Positions 1 through 6,571 of a DNA stretch of 8,601 bases are shown here, piece by piece (position 1 is the stretch's first letter; every line of letters starts with the position of its first letter). Made by a program: the position numbers and the translations under genes. Location of the stretch: the NCBI GenBank assembly GCA_965662885.1, contig CBFIJI010000093.1, positions 1 to 8,601 of the forward strand. Direction: 5' to 3'. Source of the DNA: CBFIJI01 sp965662885 (GTDB lineage: Bacteria > Bacteroidota > Bacteroidia > Flavobacteriales > Flavobacteriaceae). The notes under the pieces were generated by a model that saw only the letters and a program-made list of their open reading frames with translations, ran no database searches and had not been told where the DNA came from.

Positions 1-698
1 TCTATCGGATAACCAGTTTGTTCATAAAAAGTGTTTTGATGATAAAGCAGTGCCCCCTGTGCACCAAGAGTTACGCAGCAACTTTGCACTCCACTTTGAG
101 TGGTCAAAGCAATAATTTGCTCTTTGATGGAGCGGGAATTCGTTCCGTAATGTTTTGACAAAAACGCTATTTCTTCTTCGTTACATTTGATAAAGTCCAC
201 CTGTTCCAATAGTGCAATTAGAGTAGATGTAGTGTAAAATGGGGGACGAAGATTAAGGTCAAAAACGCTGTAGGGTGCTTTGGCGATTAACCTTAATAAA
301 TTAGCTTTACTGGTGGTATTTCTACACACCAAACTACCGAAAATAAGTGCTGATGAATTGGTAACCGCTTCTACCATTGCTTTATTAATGGGAATATAAT
401 CCCAAGCGACCTCCTCAGTAATTTTGTAAGAAGCATTTCCATTGGGATGAAGTTTTACTTGTACGGTTCCCGTTGGACGCTCCTTAACTGTTGCTATAAA
501 AGCAGCTGAAAGTCCCTGTTGACCAAGGTATTCCTTCAATTGATTCCCATTGGCATCTTGACCAACAGCGCTTATCATCAGGGTATTCATGCCCAATGCA
601 TTCAATGTTAATGCAACATTTAAGGGTGCTCCACCGATCTTTTTTTTATTAGGAAAAACATCCATCAAAACTTCCCCAAAACAAACGATCGTTTTCAT
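1..698 (-). CDS. PfkB-family fructokinase, C-terminus cut by window edge
   Basis: Predicted cytoplasmic sugar kinase that would phosphorylate fructose with ATP so that it enters glycolysis. I translated 232 codons from the ATG at 696-698; the frame runs off the left edge without a stop. Visible ribokinase/PfkB features are the N-terminal strand with GEVLMD (residues 8-13), the first PfkB signature around IGGAPLNVAL (21-30), FDLNLRPP (146-153), KCNEEE (171-176), and VTLGAQGALLY (209-219) before the nucleotide-binding part. The second signature with the catalytic Asp (GAGD) should lie beyond the edge, since the family is about 290-330 residues long. The start ATG overlaps the stop of the upstream GH32 gene as ATGA, so translation is probably coupled. 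Fructose as substrate is inferred from the GH32 and sugar-porter neighbours; ribokinase-like or other hexokinase activity cannot be excluded from sequence alone. Confidence 0.88.
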   Translation of the reverse strand, partial: MKTIVCFGEVLMDVFPNKKKIGGAPLNVALTLNALGMNTLMISAVGQDANGNQLKEYLGQQGLSAAFIATVKERPTGTVQVKLHPNGNASYKITEEVAWDYIPINKAMVEAVTNSSALIFGSLVCRNTTSKANLLRLIAKAPYSVFDLNLRPPFYTTSTLIALLEQVDFIKCNEEEIAFLSKHYGTNSRSIKEQIIALTTQSGVQSCCVTLGAQGALLYHQNTFYEQTGYPI

Positions 699-2191
699 TT
701 TATGGGATTGCTTTTCCAAATCGATTCCAAGGGAGTAAGGCTTGCTTGGACATTTTTAGTGTCCAAAATGATTTTGTTATAAGGTTCTGTAGGAAAGACA
801 ATTTCAGTCATTACTTTTTCACCATCATTAAGAAAAATTTCAAATGAAGCTTTGTCCACATATATACTTACATTTTTAAGTTCTATATCCGAAATATCGA
901 AGCTGTGCTTGCTACTAAATGAGGCATTGAATGCTACCTCTCCGGAAGATGAACGATCAAAAACAACCTGACGCTCCTTAAATTCGAGCGTTGAAAATTC
1001 TCCGTAATCGTTTTGAAAACGAATCAAAATTGGTGGGTTGATTTCACTTAAATGAAGTTTATAAACCGCTGCGTCAACAGTTGTTTCAGGAGCGACAATT
1101 GCCTGAGTCTCCTTCTCAATTTTGGAGAGCTCAGAAATAGGTCGTGATTGAATTTGAGTTTTCCCATTTAGATCTGTAAAGAGCGATAACGCCCTTGGAA
1201 GCGTCATGGCACTACGCCATTTTTTTGTTGGAACATTCTGAGCATAGGACCAGTTGCTCATCCATCCAATAAAAATGCGGCGTCCGTCTTCTTTAGGAAT
1301 ATTACTGAAGGTAACTCCAGCATAATTATCAGCACCTTGATCAATCCAGCGGATATCCTCATCATCGGGGATAAAAGTTGTTCCGTCAAACGTTCCAACA
1401 AAATATTGGGTCGCAGATCCCCCTTGTAAGCCTCCGGGGTTGATACTGGACAATAAAACCCATTTTTCATTTCCTTCCGAATCGTTCAATGGAAATAAAT
1501 CAGGGCATTCCCAAACCCCACCATGGGCTCCAATGGCAACCCCAAAGTCACTTTCAAAGTCCCAATCGATGAGGTTGGGGGAACTGTAAAAGGATACCCG
1601 ATCCTTGACAGCCAAAGTCATAATCCATTTGTTTTTTGGGGCATACCATATCACCTTAGGATCTCTAAAGTCAGTAATTCCAGGATTTTTCAAAACAGGA
1701 TTTTTTTGATATTTAGTCCAGCTTATTCCATTGTCTAGGCTGTAAGCTATTCCTTGATTTTCATACTTCATGGTTTTAGCCTCTCGACCAACAGGGTCAT
1801 GATAGGTAAAAATTGCCACCATGGGTGGGTTCTCGATGGAACCTAAACCGGATAAATTTTTATGATCTAAAACAGCACTTCCACTAAAAATATAGCCTAA
1901 GCTATCGGGATATAATGCAATTTCTTTTTCTTCCCAATGAACCAAGTCATTAGAAGTAGCGTGTCCCCAATGCATTGGTCCCCAAACGTTAGCTTCAGGA
2001 TAGTGCTGGAAAAATAAATGATAGATTTCGTCATTATAAATCAAGCCATTGGGATCATTCATCCAATGAGCCTTAGGACTAAAATGAATTTGCGGACGAA
2101 ATTGTTCGTCTCTATTTTGAACTTCATTTTTTTGGGTGTTTTGGCAGGCAGTGAATTGAATAAGCAGGAAAATCCCTAAATATTTTTTCAT
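695..2191 (-). CDS. GH32 beta-fructosidase (levanase/inulinase/invertase type), lipoprotein
   Basis: Glycoside hydrolase of family GH32, predicted to release fructose from levan, inulin or sucrose with retention of configuration. The N-terminus is a short lipoprotein signal peptide with its Cys at residue 16 (FTAC), so the enzyme is probably membrane-anchored in the periplasm or on the cell surface. The five-bladed propeller carries the three acidic hallmarks: WMNDPNG (43-49, nucleophile Asp46), FRDP (175-178, stabilising Asp177) and WECPD (227-231, acid/base Glu228). DQGADNYA (284-291) and RSAMTLPR (326-333) are further family motifs. A C-terminal beta-sandwich follows, including SFEIFLNDGEKV (449-460). 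At 498 residues it is full length, with no truncation. It lies 13 bp after the transporter gene and overlaps the kinase start, fitting one operon. The split between exo-levanase, inulinase and invertase is not resolved; the lipoprotein anchor favours an extracytoplasmic fructan or sucrose substrate. Confidence 0.95.
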   Translation of the reverse strand: MKKYLGIFLLIQFTACQNTQKNEVQNRDEQFRPQIHFSPKAHWMNDPNGLIYNDEIYHLFFQHYPEANVWGPMHWGHATSNDLVHWEEKEIALYPDSLGYIFSGSAVLDHKNLSGLGSIENPPMVAIFTYHDPVGREAKTMKYENQGIAYSLDNGISWTKYQKNPVLKNPGITDFRDPKVIWYAPKNKWIMTLAVKDRVSFYSSPNLIDWDFESDFGVAIGAHGGVWECPDLFPLNDSEGNEKWVLLSSINPGGLQGGSATQYFVGTFDGTTFIPDDEDIRWIDQGADNYAGVTFSNIPKEDGRRIFIGWMSNWSYAQNVPTKKWRSAMTLPRALSLFTDLNGKTQIQSRPISELSKIEKETQAIVAPETTVDAAVYKLHLSEINPPILIRFQNDYGEFSTLEFKERQVVFDRSSSGEVAFNASFSSKHSFDISDIELKNVSIYVDKASFEIFLNDGEKVMTEIVFPTEPYNKIILDTKNVQASLTPLESIWKSNPIK

Positions 2192-2204
2192 GAGTAGTTC
2201 TTAT

Positions 2205-3521
2205 TTAATCTTGGTCAATTTTAAGTTTCTTTTGAAGGGCATCCAAGGAAACCCCTTTAGTTTCAGGCATCATAAAAAGTACAAAAAGAAGTTGTAGTAC
2301 CATCATTCCTCCAAATAAAAAGAAGATATAGCCTGGGTTTTCAAATTGTGCCAATGCAGTGGGCATAAAAAGGGTGATTAGTGCAGCCAAAACCCAGTGG
2401 GTTGATGACCCAAAAGCTTGGCCTTGGGCACGCATGCGATCTGGAAATATTTCGGAAATGAAGACCCAAATAACAGCTCCCTGTCCAATGGCATGAGATG
2501 CGATAAAAACAAAAAGAAAAGCAGGGACTACCAATCCCTCCCATTCATTCAAAAAAGCCAATCCAATGGAGGTTAATGAAAGAATATAACCGATAGAACC
2601 CATAAAGAGTAATTTTTTTCTTCCCACCCGATCAATAAGGTAGAGTCCTAAAAGCGTAAAAAGTAAGTTGGTAAGTCCGATACCTACACTACTCAATAAG
2701 GCAGAATCAGCACCCAGTCCAGCGATTTCAAAAATACGTGGGGCATAGTATAAAAAGGCGTTAATACCAGAGAGTTGATTAAAAAAGGCGATAAGAAAAG
2801 CCAAAAGTAAAGGAAGTTGATATTTTTTCGAAAACAGTTTTTCTGTAGTTGTTTTTTGGAGACTCACCTCTTTTTCAGAACTAAAAATAGCCCCTCCCAA
2901 AGTTTGTTGAATTGCGTTAGCCTGATCAAAATCTTTGTATTTCAAGATAATCCATCGAGGGCTTTTTGGAACCGTAAAGATACCGATGAGATAAATCAAA
3001 GCGGGAACCGCTTCAATACCAACCATCCACCGCCAAGGGGAAGAACCAAAGTCATTAAAAAGAAAGTTAGAAATAAAAGCAATTAGAATTCCAAATACAA
3101 TGTTAAATTGATATAGGGCTACCAAGCGACCCCGATGTTGTGCTGGGGCAATTTCTGAAACATAGGTCGGTGCGGCAACTGTTGATGCACCAACACCCAA
3201 ACCACCAATAAATCGGAAAAAAGAAAAACTGTAAGGATCCCAAGCTAGTCCCGAACCAAGGGCAGAGAAAAAATATAAAACACCAATGGCGATTAAGGTA
3301 TTTTTTCGCCCAAAGCGATCGGTGGGATAGCCTCCAAATATCGCCCCGATGACTGTACCCCAGAGTGCCATAGACATAATAAAAGTGCCATGAAAAAGAG
3401 CGCTGGTGTCCCATAAATCTTGAAGCTGTTGATCAGCCCCTGAAATGACAACAGTATCAAAGCCAAAAAGAAAGCCAGCCAAAGAAGCAATCAGGGATAG
3501 TTTAAATATTTTCTGTTTCAA
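2205..3521 (-). CDS. MFS sugar porter (XylE/GalP-like), probable fructose/H+ symporter
   Basis: Inner-membrane major facilitator of the sugar porter family, 438 residues with about twelve hydrophobic segments. Motifs in order: LFGFDTVVISG (18-28, Asp22 matching the proton-coupling Asp27 of E. coli XylE), DRFGRK (68-73), RFIGG (103-107, Arg103 matching XylE Arg133), RGR (130-132), Gln138 matching sugar-binding XylE Gln168, PKSPR (185-189, the family PESPR), NQLSGINAFLYY (248-259), DRVGRK (297-302) and PETKG (419-423). Asn248 replaces the first Gln of the usual QQ pair, a common variation. No ATG precedes helix 1: the start is TTG at 3519-3521, supported by AAGGA just upstream, and the frame is closed by a stop at 3597-3599. 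It is the first gene of the transporter-GH32-kinase operon, so fructose is the likely cargo; intact sucrose or another hexose is possible. Confidence 0.94.
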   Translation of the reverse strand: MKQKIFKLSLIASLAGFLFGFDTVVISGADQQLQDLWDTSALFHGTFIMSMALWGTVIGAIFGGYPTDRFGRKNTLIAIGVLYFFSALGSGLAWDPYSFSFFRFIGGLGVGASTVAAPTYVSEIAPAQHRGRLVALYQFNIVFGILIAFISNFLFNDFGSSPWRWMVGIEAVPALIYLIGIFTVPKSPRWIILKYKDFDQANAIQQTLGGAIFSSEKEVSLQKTTTEKLFSKKYQLPLLLAFLIAFFNQLSGINAFLYYAPRIFEIAGLGADSALLSSVGIGLTNLLFTLLGLYLIDRVGRKKLLFMGSIGYILSLTSIGLAFLNEWEGLVVPAFLFVFIASHAIGQGAVIWVFISEIFPDRMRAQGQAFGSSTHWVLAALITLFMPTALAQFENPGYIFFLFGGMMVLQLLFVLFMMPETKGVSLDALQKKLKIDQD

Positions 3522-3526
3522 AATGT

Positions 3527-3531
3527 TCCTT
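3527..3531 (-). promoter_or_regulatory. Shine-Dalgarno site fixing the TTG start of the sugar porter
   Basis: On the minus strand AAGGA lies five bases before the TTG at 3519-3521. Strong Shine-Dalgarno sites are uncommon in Bacteroidota, and the gene has no ATG before its first membrane helix, so this site decides the start. The next in-frame Met is residue 49, which would remove helix 1 and the LFGFD motif. Confidence 0.6.
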
Positions 3532-3562
3532 GTTTTGATTAAAACTAAGGAATTTCCAGATG

Positions 3563-3606
3563 ATGCACTAATCGCAACATCGAATAAAACAGAAGACTAA
3601 GTGCAT
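3563..3606. repeat. Inverted repeat ATGCACT...AGTGCAT in the sugar-operon leader
   Basis: Perfect 7-bp arms at 3563-3569 and 3600-3606 are separated by 30 bp, within the 143-bp gap between the SCP2 stop and the transporter start. It could be a paired regulator site or the base of an mRNA stem, or it could be chance. There is no U-run, so it does not look like a terminator. Confidence 0.3.
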
Positions 3607-3621
3607 TAACGTTTTCGATAA
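3606..3621. promoter_or_regulatory. Candidate LacI-type operator upstream of the sugar operon
   Basis: TTAACG-TTTT-CGATAA is an inverted repeat with one mismatch between its 6-bp arms and CG steps in each arm, resembling the CG-centred operators of LacI-family sugar regulators. It lies about 85 bp upstream of the transporter start. No LacI gene is visible in the window, so the regulator, if any, is elsewhere. Pattern only; weakly supported. Confidence 0.28.
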
Positions 3622-3664
3622 CACGCTTTGGAAAGGGCTAGGTTTTTAAGAAAAGTGGTGGGGC

Positions 3665-3961
3665 TTATCCCATCAAGGACTGAACTTTCATGGCTAATCC
3701 CATGTCTCCAGCAATTTTTATTTTCCCACTCATAACAGCCATCATCGGATTAAGGCTTCCATCACGTAATTGTTCCAATACTTCAGAACTTACAGTAATG
3801 CTGCAATCTGTTTCTTGATCGCCAGCACTTACCGTATTGGTGTCACCAGTACCGTCCACAACAAGTGTGTGTTCGTCAACAACAAATTTTAAAGTCCCAC
3901 CAATAGGTGCTGCACCCGAGGCCTTTTTTTCAAATTGTGCAATAATATTTTCTAAACTCAT
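3665..3961 (-). CDS. Stand-alone SCP2 sterol-carrier domain protein
   Basis: A 98-residue cytoplasmic protein made of a single SCP2 domain, a fold with a hydrophobic tunnel that binds fatty acyl-CoAs, sterols or other lipids. The C-terminal two-thirds carry the recognisable pattern: DCSITVSSEVLEQLRDGSLN, then PMMAVMSGKIKIAGDMGLAMKV and a short terminal helix. No signal peptide or added enzyme domain is present. I chose the ATG at 3959-3961; the open frame extends six codons further only to a TTG, and the ATG places MSLENII directly at the first helix. The gene is divergent from the FadN-type beta-oxidation operon across 197 bp. The sugar transporter lies 143 bp downstream on the same strand; that gap has its own candidate control sites, so I treat SCP2 as a separate unit. 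An acyl-CoA carrier role in beta-oxidation is inferred from family and context. Confidence 0.9.
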   Translation of the reverse strand: MSLENIIAQFEKKASGAAPIGGTLKFVVDEHTLVVDGTGDTNTVSAGDQETDCSITVSSEVLEQLRDGSLNPMMAVMSGKIKIAGDMGLAMKVQSLMG

Positions 3962-3976
3962 GTAAATAATTTTGAA

Positions 3977-3984
3977 CAAAAATA
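3977..3984 (-). promoter_or_regulatory. Candidate -7 element for the SCP2 gene
   Basis: Read on the minus strand this is TATTTTTG, a full match to the Bacteroidota sigma-A -7 consensus TAnnTTTG. Transcription would start about 10 bp before the SCP2 ATG, giving a very short leader. No clear TTTG -33 box is seen at the expected distance; that spacer is occupied by the inverted repeat at 3990-4010. An activator or a weak -33 would be needed. Confidence 0.35.
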
Positions 3985-3989
3985 ATAAA

Positions 3990-4010
3990 AAAATGACACG
4001 ATGTCACTTT
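3990..4010. promoter_or_regulatory. Inverted repeat TGACA-CGA-TGTCA, candidate TetR operator
   Basis: Perfect 5-bp arms (3994-3998 and 4002-4006) around CGA extend with one mismatch into flanking A and T runs, giving 8 of 9 paired positions per arm. It sits in the 197-bp divergent gap between the SCP2 gene and the beta-oxidation operon. Its size and symmetry suit a dimeric TetR-family repressor, and such a gene ends the adjacent operon (7742-8356). Its centre at 4000 is 16-17 bp from a candidate -7 element on each side, so one bound dimer could block both promoters. Binding by this particular regulator is inference. Confidence 0.45.
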
Positions 4011-4016
4011 TTTTAG

Positions 4017-4024
4017 TAGTTTCG
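4017..4024 (+). promoter_or_regulatory. Candidate -7 element for the beta-oxidation operon
   Basis: TAGTTTCG matches TAnnTTTG except for C at the seventh position. It is the best plus-strand match between the inverted repeat and the GTG at 4159, but it implies a leader of roughly 130 nt and has no obvious -33 box. The remaining leader (4025-4158) is A/T-rich with only short imperfect dyads. Confidence 0.22.
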
Positions 4025-4158
4025 TAAAATCTAAATAAAAGTCAGTTTGTCGACGTTTTTTTGAACTGCTTTTAAGGAGTGTTTCAGTCAATAAAGAATA
4101 AACATAAAGACGAATTGACGACTATAAAAAGTCATTGTAAAACTAAAAATAAGCACAC

Positions 4159-6558
4159 GTGAAATACCGAATTCAAAAAGTTGCAGTTTTAGGTTCAGGA
4201 GTAATGGGATCTGGAATTGCCTGCCATTTAGCCAACATAGGCTTGGAAGTTCTTATGTTAGACATTGTTCCACCCAATTTACCTACTGAGCAGACCAAAA
4301 ACCCAAAATTACGGAACAGCATTGTAGATGGGGCATTAAAGAAAGCTATTGGTTCCCGACCAGCTCCTTTGTACAGTAAACATTTTGTCAACCGTATAAC
4401 TACAGGAAACTTTGATGATGATTTTGCAAAGGTTGCCGATGCTGATTGGATCATTGAAGTGGTTGTAGAGCGATTGGATATCAAAAAACAGATTTTTGAA
4501 AAGGTAGAAGTTCATAGAAAACCAGGATCGTTGGTAAGTTCCAATACCTCGAGTATTCCTATCACTCTTTTAGCTGAGGGTCGTTCGGACGATTTTAAAA
4601 AACACTTTTGTGGGACGCACTTTTTTAACCCACCTCGATATTTACGACTGTTAGAAGTTATTCCTACCAAAGACAGTGATCCTGAAATGATTGACTTCTT
4701 TATGAACTATGGCGATCTTAATTTAGGAAAACAAACGGTACTTTGTAAGGATACTCCGGCCTTTATTGCCAATAGAATTGGGATGATGTCAGGAACCCAA
4801 GCGACATTATTGACGCTTAAGTATGATATGAAAATCGAAGAGGTTGATGCTTTGACAGGTTCCTTAATTGGCCGCCCAAATACTGCGACCTATCGTTTGC
4901 AAGATTTAGTGGGTATTGACACCTCGGATAAAGTCACCAGCTTTATTGTGGAAAATGTGGATGATACTTTTGTCAATAAATTTAAAAAAGAACCCCCAGC
5001 TAAGTTTATGCATTTTTTACTGGAAAATAATTTTCTAGGAAATAAATCAGGCAAAGGTTTTTATGAAAAAACAAAAGAAAAAGACGAAAAGGGGAAGACC
5101 ATTATTAAGGCATTAAACCTCAATACTCTAGCATACGAACCAGCGATTAAACCCCGTTTAGATCTTGTAAAATCGGGTAAAGCCATTGAGTTAATGGACA
5201 AACGCTTGCAACATTTAATTGATGGTGATACACGTGATCATCTCTTTTTTAGAGAATATTTCTCCGCAGTACTTTCCTATGCTGCCCACCGTATTCCGGA
5301 AATAACCGATCATTTCTTTCAATTGGATGATGCCATGCGGTCTGGATATGTTTGGGATTACGGACCTTTTGAATATTGGGACCTTATCGGTTTGGAAAAA
5401 GGACTTGAACTTATTAAAGCTTGTGGCGATACGGTGCCGAATTGGATTACACAAATGATTGCTTCTGGAGCGACGAGTTTTTATAAATTTGAGGGTGGTA
5501 AAAAGAAATATTTTGACCTTAATACGCAAACTTATCAAGCTGTTTCTAGCGCAGAAGAGTTTATCATTTTAGACAGTTATCGGGAACAAAAACCTGTGAT
5601 TCAAAACAGTGAATGTACCGTGCACGATATTGGTGATGGGGTGCTTTGTTTGGAATTCCAAAGTAAAAGTAACTCCATAGGTGAAGGAATTGGTCGTGCA
5701 ATGGACGAAGTTTTAAGACTTGCAGAGGAAGACGGGTGGAATGGAATTGTTATTGGTAATAATGCCAAACAGTTTTCTGTAGGGGCTAACCTGATGAACT
5801 TGGGTATGTTGGCCATGCAAAAACAATTTGATCCACTAGAGCAAATGGTCGCTGATTTTCAACAAATTACGATGCGAATTCGTACCTCCAAAATACCTGT
5901 AGTCACCGCAACGCAAGGCTATGTCTTTGGAGGCGGCTGTGAAGTCCTTATGCATAGTGATGCAGCCGTTGTCGCTGCCGAATCCTATGTGGGATTGGTG
6001 GAAGTAGGGGTGGGGTTAATCCCCGGTGCTGGAGGAACCAAAGAGTTTGCACTTCGGGCATCTGACCGCTTTTTTGAAGGTGATGTCGAATCACCCACCT
6101 TGATTGAACATTTTAAAACTATTGCCACTGCAGCTGTATCCACCTCGGCTCAAGAAGCATTTGAGTTAAATTATTTATTAAAAAATCGAGATACCGTTTG
6201 CTACAATACACCACGAAACATTGGAATGGCTAAAGAAAAAGTACTTCAATTGGCTAAAGACTATGTCGCACCTATGGAACGTAAAGACATTAAAGTATTG
6301 GGTCGTGGAGGGATGAGTGTTCTTTATTCTGCAATTAACGAGTTTCGTTTGGGGGAATATATGTCAGATTATGACGTTGAAATTGCCCGTAAAATTGCCT
6401 ATGTGATGTGCGGTGGAGACTTGACTGGAGCACAACGTGTAAGTGAACAATACCTGTTGAACTTGGAACGCGAAGCCTTTATGAGTTTATTAGGTAATCA
6501 AAAAACACTGGATCGGGTGCAATACCTATTGATGAACAACAAACCCCTAAGAAATTAA
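4159..6558 (+). CDS. fadN: FadN-type 3-hydroxyacyl-CoA dehydrogenase / enoyl-CoA hydratase fusion
   Basis: Bifunctional beta-oxidation enzyme that hydrates trans-2-enoyl-CoA and oxidises the resulting 3-hydroxyacyl-CoA with NAD+. Domain order is dehydrogenase first and hydratase last, as in Bacillus subtilis FadN and the reverse of E. coli FadB; 799 residues fits that family. The Rossmann fold starts at once with GSGVMG (12-17). GTHFFNPP (152-159) gives catalytic His154, paired with Glu166 in LLEVIP. GNKSGKGFYE (294-303) ends the first C-terminal half, and a second HCDH_C unit has the GPFEYWD motif (402-408). The crotonase domain (about 487-690) has the oxyanion-hole segment FSVGANL (539-545), Glu595 in GGGCE and Glu615 in LVEVGVGLIPGAGGT, matching both catalytic glutamates of rat mitochondrial hydratase. 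The start is GTG: a stop at 4150-4152 closes the frame, and the first internal ATG would cut the Rossmann loop. Thiolase follows after 13 bp. Confidence 0.95.
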   Translation: MKYRIQKVAVLGSGVMGSGIACHLANIGLEVLMLDIVPPNLPTEQTKNPKLRNSIVDGALKKAIGSRPAPLYSKHFVNRITTGNFDDDFAKVADADWIIEVVVERLDIKKQIFEKVEVHRKPGSLVSSNTSSIPITLLAEGRSDDFKKHFCGTHFFNPPRYLRLLEVIPTKDSDPEMIDFFMNYGDLNLGKQTVLCKDTPAFIANRIGMMSGTQATLLTLKYDMKIEEVDALTGSLIGRPNTATYRLQDLVGIDTSDKVTSFIVENVDDTFVNKFKKEPPAKFMHFLLENNFLGNKSGKGFYEKTKEKDEKGKTIIKALNLNTLAYEPAIKPRLDLVKSGKAIELMDKRLQHLIDGDTRDHLFFREYFSAVLSYAAHRIPEITDHFFQLDDAMRSGYVWDYGPFEYWDLIGLEKGLELIKACGDTVPNWITQMIASGATSFYKFEGGKKKYFDLNTQTYQAVSSAEEFIILDSYREQKPVIQNSECTVHDIGDGVLCLEFQSKSNSIGEGIGRAMDEVLRLAEEDGWNGIVIGNNAKQFSVGANLMNLGMLAMQKQFDPLEQMVADFQQITMRIRTSKIPVVTATQGYVFGGGCEVLMHSDAAVVAAESYVGLVEVGVGLIPGAGGTKEFALRASDRFFEGDVESPTLIEHFKTIATAAVSTSAQEAFELNYLLKNRDTVCYNTPRNIGMAKEKVLQLAKDYVAPMERKDIKVLGRGGMSVLYSAINEFRLGEYMSDYDVEIARKIAYVMCGGDLTGAQRVSEQYLLNLEREAFMSLLGNQKTLDRVQYLLMNNKPLRN

Positions 6559-6571
6559 TATTTAAAAAAAC

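Noticed and set aside
3622..3664. Possible terminator after the SCP2 gene.
   Set aside because: No GC-rich hairpin followed by a T-run is seen on the minus strand; the T and A runs here do not pair into a stable stem.
3962..3979. Six-codon N-terminal extension of the SCP2 gene to a TTG.
   Set aside because: The ATG at 3959-3961 fits the domain start, and the longer start would place the gene start against the -7 element at 3977-3984.
4120..4133. Short inverted repeat GACT-ATAAAA-AGTC in the fadN leader, and a weaker CAGTT/AACTG pair at 4043-4068.
   Set aside because: Arms of 4-5 bp in AT-rich DNA are expected by chance and resemble neither a terminator nor the 3990-4010 dyad.
4079..4162. 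A 27-codon frame (GTG to TGA) in the fadN leader that overlaps the fadN start as GTGA, with AAGGAG at 4074-4079.
   Set aside because: The overlap looks like a coupled leader peptide, but the AAGGAG runs into the GTG itself, leaving no spacing. The peptide is a low-complexity Lys-rich string expected from A-rich DNA. Not supported without conservation.
4173..5538. Open frames antisense to fadN (4173-4484 and 5215-5538).
   Set aside because: They lie wholly inside a gene with full catalytic motifs, show no domain features, and mirror its codon pattern.
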